Shown: positions 1-6,185 of the stretch, one piece after another | Numbering within the stretch: the first letter of the stretch is position 1 | How the letters are laid out: every line of letters starts with the position of its first letter | Assembly: GCA_030669525.1 (NCBI GenBank) | Contig: DAOVDO010000040.1 | Coordinates: 1 to 7,681, forward strand | Length of the DNA stretch: 7,681 nucleotides | Direction of reading: 5' to 3' | Source of the DNA: Dehalococcoidia bacterium | GTDB lineage: Bacteria; Chloroflexota; Dehalococcoidia; GIF9; AB-539-J10 | Made by a program: the position numbers and the translations under genes | The notes under the pieces: generated by a model | The model's database searches: none | What the model was told of the DNA's origin: nothing | The model's input: the letters and a program-made list of their open reading frames with translations, nothing else

Positions 1-1
1 C

Positions 2-886
2 AAGGAGAGGTTTTACCAGAATCTCAAGCACACCGATGTCCTGCCTTTAGGTAGCGGTGCTTTAGCCGGTGTCTCCTACCCCATAGACCGTGAGTTCGTT
101 GCCCAAGAATTAGGTTTTAGCAAGGTAAGTACCAATAGCCTTGATGCTGTCTCAGATAGGGATTTCGTAGTGGAATATGAGGCTGCCGCTGCCCTAACCA
201 TGATGCACCTATCTCGATTAGCTGAGGAAATTATCCTGTGGTCATCAGCCGAATTTGACTTTATAGAAATTGATAAATGTTACACCACAGGCAGTAGCAT
301 CATGCCCCAGAAGAAAAACCCTGACGTAGCTGAGCTAGCAAGAGGCAAAACCGGACGAGTTTACGGCAATTTAGTAGCCATTCTAACCACGTTGAAAGCA
401 CTTCCTCTAGCCTATAACCGTGACATGCAAGAGGATAAGGAAGGTCTTTTTGATACCGTGGATACATTGCATTCCAGCTTAAAAGTATTCGCCGGGATGA
501 TGCAAACGATTAAGGTCAACGCTAAACATATTCGCGATGCTATCAAGAAGGACTACATTCTGGCTACCGATTTAGCTGACTATTTGGTGAAGAAAGGCTT
601 ACCGTTTCGGGAGGCACATGGCGTGATAGCCAAACTCAGTGAATATGCTATTAGCAAAGATAAGAACTTCACCGAACTTAGTTTGAATGAGTATCATGGG
701 TTCTGTCCCCTTTTTGATAAAGATATATATAACACTACCCTGGAATCATCTGTAGCTGCCAGGAATATTACTGGTGGCACTTCGCCCCAACAAGTAGAAG
801 TGGCATTAAATGAAGCCAGAAAGCTTTTAAAAAATGAAGGTAAAAAACAAGCAAATCAAGATAGCACCATCGATACTCAGTGCTGA
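2..886 (+). CDS. argH: Argininosuccinate lyase, C-terminal part (5' end outside window)
   Basis: This enzyme cleaves argininosuccinate to arginine and fumarate, the last step of arginine synthesis, in the cytoplasm. The reading frame is already open at base 2, with no start in the window. By comparison with the usual family length of about 460 residues, roughly the first 170 are missing. Visible landmarks are PLGSGALAG near the left edge, then [28 protein letters not shown], and the fumarase/aspartase superfamily signature [11 protein letters not shown] at bases 290-322. That signature lies in the mobile loop that carries the catalytic serine. [11 protein letters not shown] follows. The internal ATG at 170 is not a start, because conserved lyase sequence precedes it in frame. 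The last 17 or so residues, after LLKNEGK, are encoded on top of the rpe start. The gene is probably co-transcribed with rpe. Family identification is secure. Confidence 0.97.
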   Translation, partial: KERFYQNLKHTDVLPLGSGALAGVSYPIDREFVAQELGFSKVSTNSLDAVSDRDFVVEYEAAAALTMMHLSRLAEEIILWSSAEFDFIEIDKCYTTGSSIMPQKKNPDVAELARGKTGRVYGNLVAILTTLKALPLAYNRDMQEDKEGLFDTVDTLHSSLKVFAGMMQTIKVNAKHIRDAIKKDYILATDLADYLVKKGLPFREAHGVIAKLSEYAISKDKNFTELSLNEYHGFCPLFDKDIYNTTLESSVAARNITGGTSPQQVEVALNEARKLLKNEGKKQANQDSTIDTQC

Positions 887-1508
887 TTTTGCTCGCCTGG
901 GTGAGCAGGTTGTTGAAGCCACTGAAGCAGGAGCTGACTATATTCACATCGATGTCATGGATGGTCATTTCGTACCGAATATCACCATCGGTGCACCGGT
1001 AGTAGCTTCTCTTCGTTCCTGGACACATCTGCCTTTGGATGTTCACCTGATGATAGAGAGACCAGAGCGGTACATTGCTGACTTTGCCGACTGTGGCGCT
1101 TCCATTATCACCGTTCATATTGAAGCTTGTCTCCATCTTCACCAAACGATTCAGCAGATCAAGAAACTTGGAGTAAAAGCAGGGGTGGCGCTTAATCCGG
1201 CTACTCCACTGAGTTCAATAGATGAGATCATACCTCAGGTTGACTTGATTCTTATCATGAGTGTCAACCCTGGCTTTGGCGGGCAACCTTTTATTCCTGA
1301 AACGTTGGAAAAAATAGCCCGCTTGCGCAGCATACTGGATAGCAGGAAAGCAAAGGCTGAACTGGAAGTTGATGGGGGTATCACCATCAACAATGCACCC
1401 AGCATAGTCCAGGCTGGCGCCAATGTTCTGGCAATAGGTGCGAGTTTATTTACTGATAAAGAAGGAATCGGACAAGTACTGCAGAAAATCAGAAAGGCGA
1501 TAAGTTAA
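834..1508 (+). CDS. rpe: Ribulose-phosphate 3-epimerase
   Basis: The protein interconverts D-ribulose 5-phosphate and D-xylulose 5-phosphate in the pentose phosphate pathway, as a cytoplasmic TIM-barrel metalloenzyme. The 224 residues are full family length. Visible motifs are [12 protein letters not shown] (11-22), [12 protein letters not shown] (38-49), DVHLMIERP (69-77), SVNPGFGGQ (143-151) and EVDGGI (178-183). Expected metal ligands H38, D40, H71 and D180 are present, with D40 and D180 as the acid/base pair. The ATG at 834 is the only ATG, GTG or TTG before the conserved KIAPSIL start of the family. No good Shine-Dalgarno precedes it, and it lies 53 bases inside argH, so translation may depend on ribosomes coming from argH. 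The 3' end meets rpmB tail to tail with a 4-base overlap. Identification is secure. Confidence 0.97.
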   Translation: MKVKNKQIKIAPSILSADFARLGEQVVEATEAGADYIHIDVMDGHFVPNITIGAPVVASLRSWTHLPLDVHLMIERPERYIADFADCGASIITVHIEACLHLHQTIQQIKKLGVKAGVALNPATPLSSIDEIIPQVDLILIMSVNPGFGGQPFIPETLEKIARLRSILDSRKAKAELEVDGGITINNAPSIVQAGANVLAIGASLFTDKEGIGQVLQKIRKAIS

Positions 1509-1687
1509 TGAGCCGTCTTATATTGAGTACGAAGACAGCGTGTACACATGTTGACCCGTTTCTTCTCGCCACCAATAGTGATGGTGACCCGATGAACGTT
1601 TGGCAACCAGCGCCTCTTGACATGCTTCTTGGAATGGCTTACGCTATTCCCGAATTGAACTCTTTTACCACAAATATCACACTTCAC
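1505..1687 (-). CDS. rpmB: Large-subunit ribosomal protein bL28
   Basis: This is a 60-residue basic protein of the 50S subunit. It begins MKCDICGKR and contains the typical L28 stretch SHSKKHVKRRWLPN (17-30). Two CxxC pairs, C3/C6 and C48/C51, mark the zinc-binding form of L28. The initiation codon is GTG (complement of 1685-1687), supported by an AGAGG Shine-Dalgarno six bases upstream. The gene points against rpe, and its TAA lies within the TTAA shared with the rpe stop. It is divergent from the fakA-like gene; a promoter and a leader hairpin are described separately. L28 next to fakA and recG is a recurring bacterial neighbourhood, but the asp23-family gene often found between them is absent here. 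Confidence 0.96.
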   Translation of the reverse strand: MKCDICGKRVQFGNSVSHSKKHVKRRWLPNVHRVTITIGGEKKRVNMCTRCLRTQYKTAH

Positions 1688-1693
1688 AATAAA

Positions 1694-1698
1694 CCTCT
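1694..1698 (-). promoter_or_regulatory. rpmB ribosome binding site (sets a GTG start)
   Basis: On the minus strand this reads AGAGG, six bases upstream of the GTG at 1687-1685. It is the only good Shine-Dalgarno match near the family's expected N-terminus, which supports the non-ATG start. It lies one base from the foot of the leader hairpin at 1700-1719. Confidence 0.65.
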
Positions 1699-1699
1699 A

Positions 1700-1719
1700 C
1701 CCCCTTTACTACAAGGGGG
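1700..1719. repeat. Perfect inverted repeat in the rpmB-fakA divergent region
   Basis: The arms CCCCCTT (1700-1706) and AAGGGGG (1713-1719) are perfect complements around a 6-base centre, giving a strong 7-bp hairpin with five G-C pairs. In the rpmB transcript it would lie at the very 5' end of the leader, one base from the Shine-Dalgarno. On the other strand it overlaps the proposed -35 box of the fakA promoter. No T-run follows it within the leader, and the position between divergent genes argues against a terminator. It may be a regulatory element for rpmB or fakA, or one copy of a dispersed CCCCCTT/AAGGGGG-type palindrome; one window cannot decide this. Confidence 0.6.
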
Positions 1720-1733
1720 ATGTAGACTATTAT
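1705..1733 (+). promoter_or_regulatory. Candidate sigma-70-type promoter for fakA
   Basis: A -35 TTTACT (1705-1710, four of six consensus bases) and a -10 TATTAT (1728-1733, five of six) are separated by the ideal 17 bases. Transcription would start near 1740, leaving a leader of about 27 bases that carries the fakA Shine-Dalgarno at 1757-1762. The -10 box almost coincides with that of the opposing rpmB promoter. The call rests on pattern matching only. Confidence 0.45.
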
Positions 1734-1756
1734 ATCACTAATAGCATATTAGACAA
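1729..1756 (-). promoter_or_regulatory. Candidate sigma-70-type promoter for rpmB
   Basis: On the minus strand a perfect -10 TATAAT (1734-1729) lies 16 bases downstream of a -35 TTGTCT (1756-1751, four of six consensus bases). Transcription would start near 1722, just before the hairpin at 1719-1700. This is the best promoter-like sequence I found in the window. Confidence 0.6.
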
Positions 1757-1767
1757 AGGGAGAAAAG

Positions 1768-3399
1768 ATGAAAACTAATCTGGCCGATGGCAAGATAATT
1801 AAAAAAATGTTTACCTCAGGGACTGCGTGGCTTGAGAAATGCGTTCCTGAAATCAACGCCATAAATGTTTTCCCGGTACCCGATGGGGATACAGGAACTA
1901 ACATGCTGCTTACCATGCACTCTGCCATGGAAGAGGCAAAGCAGAACGCAGATAGCGACGTTTCCTCAGTAACCAAATCAATGGCTTACGGAGCTTTAAT
2001 GGGAGCACGAGGTAATTCAGGAGTTATCCTATCCCAGTTCCTGCGTGGCCTGGCTAAGGGGCTGGAAGGTAAAAAAGCCTTCAATGGCAAGGATTTTGCC
2101 AACTCATTATCTGAAGCATCACGAGTTGCTTACGAAGGAATCATCCATCCCGTAGAAGGGACTATATTGACGGTGCTTAGAGATGCAGCCAATGCAGCAG
2201 ATATAGCCGCTGAAAAAGACCCCGAAAACTTGCTTTTAGTAACTGAAAGCGCAGTAGAGGCAGCTAAGGACTCAGTAGCCCACACACCCGACCTGTTACC
2301 GGTTTTACGGGAAGCTGGTGTGGTTGATGCAGGAGGGCAGGGTTTATATGTATTGCTTGATGGTGCCCTTCGCTCCCTTAAGGGAGAGGCAGAAAAAATG
2401 AAAACCCGAATGCCTCAGCTAGTCTCTGCCGATTTACCATCACCTCCCAGACTGGCTCAAACAGCTGAGGTAGAAGTGCCTTACGGCTATTGCACTAATT
2501 TCCTGCTGGAGGGGCAAAAACTCGATCTGGAAAAGCTCAGGAGGAAGTTGAGCAAGAAGGGACAATCCCTTATCGTTGCTGGCAATGGCACTACAGTTAG
2601 AATCCACATCCACAGCTTCAATCCTGGTGAAGTGCTTGAGTATGCTACACATCTGGGCAAGCTACATCAGATTGAAATCATCAATATGGATGATCAATAT
2701 ACGGAGTTTATCAAGCTGCAAAAAGAGCGAATGTCTAAAGTGAATGTTGCTGTAGTGACGGTCGCCTCTGGAGATGGTTTTTTTGATGTATTTAATAGCC
2801 TGGGCGCATCAATTATCATTCCCGGTGGTCAGACAATGAATCCTAGCGTCCGCGAGATCCTGGACGCTGTAGAACTGGCGCCCTCAGACAATATCATCCT
2901 GCTGCCCAATAACAAGAACATCATACTCACAGCTTCCCAGATTGACTCTCTAACCTCAAAGAAGGTGAAGGTAATCCCTACCAGGACTCTTCCCCAGGGC
3001 ATAGCAGCATCCCTTGCCTTCAATAGTGGCATAGACTTAGAGGAAAATGCTCAAATCATGGAAGCCGCAATGTCCGCAGTAAGGACTATAGAAATCACCA
3101 GATCAGTGCGACAAACACAGCTAAATGGTCACAAAATAAAGAAGGGGCAACTTATTGCTATCTTAGATGACGAAAATCTAATATCCAATGGTAATAATGC
3201 TTCTGGCTTAATTTTTAAAGCCCTGATGAAGGCAGATGTGGAAAAAGCTGAACTACTGACTGTTTACTATGGCGCCGAAACTCAAACTAAGGAAGTTGAG
3301 GATACAGTTCAGAAAATTCGAGAGGTGCATCGCCACCTCGAGGTTGAAATAATACGTGGCAATCAACCCCACTACAATTACATATTCTCGCTGGAATAG
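1768..3399 (+). CDS. fakA: FakA-type fatty acid kinase (DAK2/DhaL domain protein, YloV family)
   Basis: In characterised relatives this kinase phosphorylates fatty acids carried by a FakB (DegV-family) partner, feeding acyl-phosphate into phospholipid synthesis. The 543 residues match the full three-part FakA/YloV architecture. The N-terminal DhaL-like kinase domain (about 1-205) has PDGDTGTNM (38-46) with the metal-binding aspartates and asparagine, GARGNSGVILSQ (79-90), PVEGTILTV (128-136) and VDAGGQGL (186-193). The middle domain has C242, H280 and H282 in GYCTNF and RIHIHS, matching the zinc ligands known in staphylococcal FakA. The C-terminal domain has GGQTMNPS (353-360) and LLPNNKNI (378-385) and ends NYIFSLE as in relatives. 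The ATG at 1768 has an AGGGAG Shine-Dalgarno five bases upstream. No fakB gene is in the window. Family assignment is strong; kinase activity on fatty acids is inferred. Confidence 0.9.
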   Translation: MKTNLADGKIIKKMFTSGTAWLEKCVPEINAINVFPVPDGDTGTNMLLTMHSAMEEAKQNADSDVSSVTKSMAYGALMGARGNSGVILSQFLRGLAKGLEGKKAFNGKDFANSLSEASRVAYEGIIHPVEGTILTVLRDAANAADIAAEKDPENLLLVTESAVEAAKDSVAHTPDLLPVLREAGVVDAGGQGLYVLLDGALRSLKGEAEKMKTRMPQLVSADLPSPPRLAQTAEVEVPYGYCTNFLLEGQKLDLEKLRRKLSKKGQSLIVAGNGTTVRIHIHSFNPGEVLEYATHLGKLHQIEIINMDDQYTEFIKLQKERMSKVNVAVVTVASGDGFFDVFNSLGASIIIPGGQTMNPSVREILDAVELAPSDNIILLPNNKNIILTASQIDSLTSKKVKVIPTRTLPQGIAASLAFNSGIDLEENAQIMEAAMSAVRTIEITRSVRQTQLNGHKIKKGQLIAILDDENLISNGNNASGLIFKALMKADVEKAELLTVYYGAETQTKEVEDTVQKIREVHRHLEVEIIRGNQPHYNYIFSLE

Positions 3400-3586
3400 A
3401 CATTCGTAGTATCGAGGTCAAAGCTTCAGCGTACAATTCCAGAATCCTGCAATCACACACCTGCCTAGCCTTCCTGATACCATCTTTACCCTGGTTATTG
3501 GCAGTAAGAGACATCAAGCCTACCCTGTAGATACCTGTGCTAATATGGTATTCTATTCTCCACTCATGCTCATGCTTAATTAAAAG
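3400..3586. other. fakA-recG spacer with no recognised gene
   Basis: This spacer of 187 bases has stops in all three forward frames. On the reverse strand one frame stays open through it and into both flanking genes (3287-3739), but the product matches no family I know and starts antisense to recG. A 7-base inverted repeat, CTGGAAT (3391-3397) and ATTCCAG (3436-3442), spans the fakA stop with 38 bases between arms. It has no T-run, so I do not call it a terminator. The best promoter-like pair for recG, TTGGCA at 3498-3503 and TACCCT at 3521-3526, has only three of six matches in its -10 box. recG may therefore be transcribed from the fakA promoter. Confidence 0.5.
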
Positions 3587-3591
3587 GTGAT
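3584..3591 (+). promoter_or_regulatory. recG ribosome binding site; favours a start at GTG 3599
   Basis: AGGTGAT at 3585-3591 is a seven-base match to the sequence complementary to the 16S rRNA 3' end. It overlaps the first two possible starts, GTG 3587 and ATG 3590, and so is too close to serve them. GTG 3599 follows after seven bases, a normal spacing. The likely recG start is therefore 3599, four codons inside the longest open frame. Confidence 0.45.
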
Positions 3592-5830
3592 GAAACAAGT
3601 GAAACCCATTGATTCGCTGCGAGCTATTCTTGAGCTGGAACATAACAAAGGATATTCCAATAAAGCAGTGATTGGCGGTTTGGATAAGTACTTTCACCAG
3701 CAGGTGAGACAAATCAGGCAGGATATAGGTAATCGGCAACTTTTAGCTGAATTTGATAATCTCAATCTAGCCAATTCCAACTACGGCTCCCTTGATATAA
3801 ATGCTCGTAGTAAATGGATAACACATATCTTCGACTGGCTGGGTAAATTTGAAAAGGCAAAGAAAGACACCCTCACCTCTCCTCTCCCTTTAAAAGAGAG
3901 GAATAGAAAGAGTGCGACTGCTACCCACCCACCTCCCCATCTGGCGATGAACACAAGGGTAACAGAGATGGCTAAGCCATACCCAGAAGGGAAAAGCGCC
4001 GCGTTAGGCTCACCCATCACCGTTATCAAGGGAATTACACCACGTGTAGCCACTAAATTTGCCAAGCTAAATATCAGGACAATACACGATTTTCTTTACT
4101 TGCTTCCCCGACGTTATGTCGATTACAGCCAGAGGAAACACATCTCCGAGCTTGAGGAGGGCCAGGAGCAAACTATTATAGCCACCGTGTGGCAAGCAAG
4201 AGTAGCTACCTTTGGCTATCGGCCAGGTACTGAGGCAATCGTAGCTGATGAGACAGGCAACATAAGAGTAGTCTGGTTCAACCAACCTTACCTGGCTAAA
4301 AGATTCCCCACCAACTCCAGGGTAGTAATTAGTGGCATGGTTAATGAGTTTAAAGGACTCAAGGTATTTGCATCTCCCGAATGGGAGATGCTGGAGGATA
4401 AAGAACTAATCCACACCGCTCGCCTTGTACCGGTTTATCCACTTACCCAGGGTCTATATCCCCGGCAAGTGAGGAAATGGACCAAGGAGGCTATTGACAG
4501 ATGGGCATGGCAGGTGGGTGATTTCTTACCATCGGAAGTAAAAAACCGGTGCCAGCTACTAAACCTCCCTGAAGCGGTTGCACAAATCCACTATCCTGAT
4601 GACCAGCTAATGGCAGTAGAAGCTGCGAGGCGTCTGGCCTTTGATGAGCTATTCTTACTACAACTGAGTTTACTGGGCAGAAAGAGGGATTGGCAACAAA
4701 GCCAGCCAGGCAATGCTTTTAACGTGGACCGGAAGATTATAGATATGTATTTACACTGTTTGCCTTTCACTTTAACCCGAGCTCAGGAGCGAGTATTGGA
4801 GGAGATTTTAACTGACCTCACGCAACCCACGGCTATGTCACGCCTCCTTCAAGGTGAAGTAGGTAGTGGTAAAACTGTGATTGCTGTCTTAGCTTTGTTA
4901 ATTGCCGTGGCCAATAACTATCAAGGAGCACTGATGGCACCCACTGAGGTACTGGCTAAACAGCACTTCAACAATATCTGTGGCTATCTATCTCAATCCA
5001 GCACCCATACTCTGCCAGGTGAAGAGAGCCCAGCAGGAGAGTTTCCCTCATGCCAGGAAGAGACGACAGACAATATCAGATACTATACAGGCCTTATCTC
5101 ACACCCACTAACCATCGCTTTGCTCGTCGGCAGTCTAAGCGACAGTGAGAAAGAGGAGTTACATCATAAAATTAGACAAGGAAAAATCGACATCGTTATT
5201 GGTACGCACGCCCTCATCCAGAAAGGGGTGGAATTTCACAAGCTTGGGCTGGCAGTGATAGACGAGCAGCAACGCTTCGGGGTCTTACAACGCTCCTCGT
5301 TACGCCAAAAGGGCTTCAACCCTCACATACTGGTCATGACCGCTACCCCCATACCCCGAACTATGGCACTGACCATTTATGGTGACCTCGACCTCTCAAT
5401 CATTGATGAGATGCCTCCAGGACGGCAACAGGTAAAAACAATATACATTGAGCCCCAACACACAGAAAAAGCTTATGGCTTCATCCGACGCCAGGCTATC
5501 AGTGGTAAGCAGGCTTTCATTATCTGTCCTCTAATTGAGGAATCAGAAATACTCGAAGCAAAGGCAGCTACAACCGAATATGCATATTTATCCCAGGAAA
5601 TCTTCCCGGATTTAAGGCTGGGGTTACTTCATGGTCGCATGCCCCCCGGTGATAAAGAAAAGGTCATGCGCAGTTTCAGGGAAGGTGCCCTCGATATACT
5701 GGTGTCAACTTCGGTAATAGAAGTCGGCATTGATATACCCAACGCCACAGTTATGATGGTGGAGGGTGCCGACCGCTTTGGTCTGTCACAGCTACACCAG
5801 TTTAGGGGACGAGTGGGACGAAACAAATAA
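3587..5830 (+). CDS. recG: ATP-dependent DNA helicase RecG, cut short by an in-frame TAA
   Basis: RecG is a superfamily 2 helicase that remodels stalled forks and branched recombination intermediates. Residues are numbered from GTG 3587, the longest frame; the ribosome binding site favours GTG 3599. A lineage-variable N-terminal region (1-90) and a low-complexity linker (about 94-137) precede the conserved ITVIKGITPRVATKF (144-158) and the OB-fold wedge domain (about 185-275). Helicase motifs follow: Walker A GEVGSGKT (423-430), Ia MAPTEVLAKQH (450-460), II DEQQ (559-562, usually DEQH), III TATPIPRT (585-592), V STSVIEVGIDIPNAT (707-721) and VI QFRGRVGR (738-745). The TAA at 5828-5830 stops translation two residues after motif VI. 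The remaining 106 codons, including the TRG translocation region, lie downstream in the same frame (next entry). With the stop counted as one residue the gene would encode 854 residues, longer than the usual RecG because of the N-terminal region, the linker and an extra loop at about 470-505. A protein ending here should keep the ATPase core but lose coupling to branch migration. Confidence 0.93.
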   Translation: MMKQVKPIDSLRAILELEHNKGYSNKAVIGGLDKYFHQQVRQIRQDIGNRQLLAEFDNLNLANSNYGSLDINARSKWITHIFDWLGKFEKAKKDTLTSPLPLKERNRKSATATHPPPHLAMNTRVTEMAKPYPEGKSAALGSPITVIKGITPRVATKFAKLNIRTIHDFLYLLPRRYVDYSQRKHISELEEGQEQTIIATVWQARVATFGYRPGTEAIVADETGNIRVVWFNQPYLAKRFPTNSRVVISGMVNEFKGLKVFASPEWEMLEDKELIHTARLVPVYPLTQGLYPRQVRKWTKEAIDRWAWQVGDFLPSEVKNRCQLLNLPEAVAQIHYPDDQLMAVEAARRLAFDELFLLQLSLLGRKRDWQQSQPGNAFNVDRKIIDMYLHCLPFTLTRAQERVLEEILTDLTQPTAMSRLLQGEVGSGKTVIAVLALLIAVANNYQGALMAPTEVLAKQHFNNICGYLSQSSTHTLPGEESPAGEFPSCQEETTDNIRYYTGLISHPLTIALLVGSLSDSEKEELHHKIRQGKIDIVIGTHALIQKGVEFHKLGLAVIDEQQRFGVLQRSSLRQKGFNPHILVMTATPIPRTMALTIYGDLDLSIIDEMPPGRQQVKTIYIEPQHTEKAYGFIRRQAISGKQAFIICPLIEESEILEAKAATTEYAYLSQEIFPDLRLGLLHGRMPPGDKEKVMRSFREGALDILVSTSVIEVGIDIPNATVMMVEGADRFGLSQLHQFRGRVGRNK
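3881..3901. repeat. Palindromic pyrimidine/purine element inside recG linker
   Basis: The arms CCTCTC (3881-3886) and GAGAGG (3896-3901) flank a 9-base centre, preceded by the pyrimidine-rich CCCTCACCTCT (3870-3880). It is translated in frame within SPLPLKERNR, in a region of RecG that is poorly conserved. The sequence style resembles CCCTCACCCT...CTCTCCC/GGGAGAG dispersed palindromes seen in many bacterial genomes. Calling it a copy of such a repeat is an inference from appearance, as only one copy is in the window. Confidence 0.4.
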
Positions 5831-6151
5831 CAGGGTTATTGCATACTTATCCCCGAAAAATCTTCACCCGAAACAGACAAGCGCCTCCAGTTGATGGAGA
5901 AGTTCCATAACGGATTAGCCCTGGCTGAGAAAGACCTGGAGCTAAGGGGTCCTGGGGAATTTTTTGGAACACACCAGAGCGGTTTGCCCGATCTAAAAAT
6001 AGCAAAACTGTCAGACTTACACCTTTTAGAGTTAGCACGGCAAGAGGCAATAACGCTGTTTCAAGGCGACAGTAATTTGGAGCAACCAGAACACCAACCT
6101 TTGGGAGAGAGATTATCACAAGTATGGTCTAAAGATACTGAATGGAGTTAA
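5831..6151 (+). pseudogene. recG: 3' part of recG after the in-frame stop (TRG region and C-terminus)
   Basis: These 106 codons continue the recG frame without a shift. They begin QGYCILIPE, the usual RecG sequence after motif VI (commonly GRGxxQSYCLL), and include ALAEKDLELRGPGEFFGT (bases 5921-5974). The last half of that stretch is the TRG block, which couples ATP hydrolysis to branch movement. QSGLPDLKIAKLSDLHLLELAR follows in good agreement with the family. There is no second disruption before the natural TAA at 6149-6151. Independent translation is unlikely: the first possible starts, TTG 5891 and ATG 5894, have no Shine-Dalgarno and would omit the first 20 codons. As a unit, 3587-6151 is best read as one recG gene with a single nonsense codon. 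Confidence 0.85.
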
Positions 6152-6156
6152 TATAG

Positions 6157-6162
6157 TATAAT
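6157..6162 (+). promoter_or_regulatory. Possible -10 box upstream of argS
   Basis: A perfect TATAAT sits six bases after the recG terminal stop, in the 34-base recG-argS gap. No convincing -35 is found 16-18 bases upstream (GATACT at 17) and there is no TG extension. A start near 6169 would leave a leader of about 17 bases. argS may have its own weak promoter here or be read through from recG. Confidence 0.3.
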
Positions 6163-6185
6163 TGCAGCAGAGTGAAACCATCTCA

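Noticed and set aside
768..1145. Minus-strand 125-codon frame over argH and rpe
   Set aside because: It lies antisense to two well-identified genes and its product has no recognisable domain.
1700..1719. Intrinsic terminator between rpmB and fakA
   Set aside because: The genes diverge here, so no transcript ends at this place, and no T-run follows on either strand.
1508..1741. Plus-strand 77-codon frame between rpe and fakA
   Set aside because: It is the antisense shadow of rpmB, which has strong family identity, zinc cysteines and its own ribosome binding site.
3391..3442. Terminator after fakA
   Set aside because: The 7-base inverted repeat has a 38-base loop and no following T-run, so it is probably chance.
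5828..5830. Reassigned TAA codon in an alternative genetic code
   Set aside because: rpe, rpmB and the natural recG end all use TAA at the expected protein ends, and no other long gene here has an internal TAA.
5810..5840. Programmed frameshift in recG
   Set aside because: Conserved sequence continues in the same frame with no gain or loss of residues around the TAA, and there is no slippery heptamer at the site.
5847..6119. Minus-strand 90-codon frame over the recG 3' part
   Set aside because: It is antisense to conserved RecG codons, with no ribosome binding site or recognisable product.
5831..6151. Separate small gene following recG
   Set aside because: The sequence is the exact continuation of RecG in the same frame, and its first start codons (5891, 5894) have no ribosome binding site and skip conserved residues.
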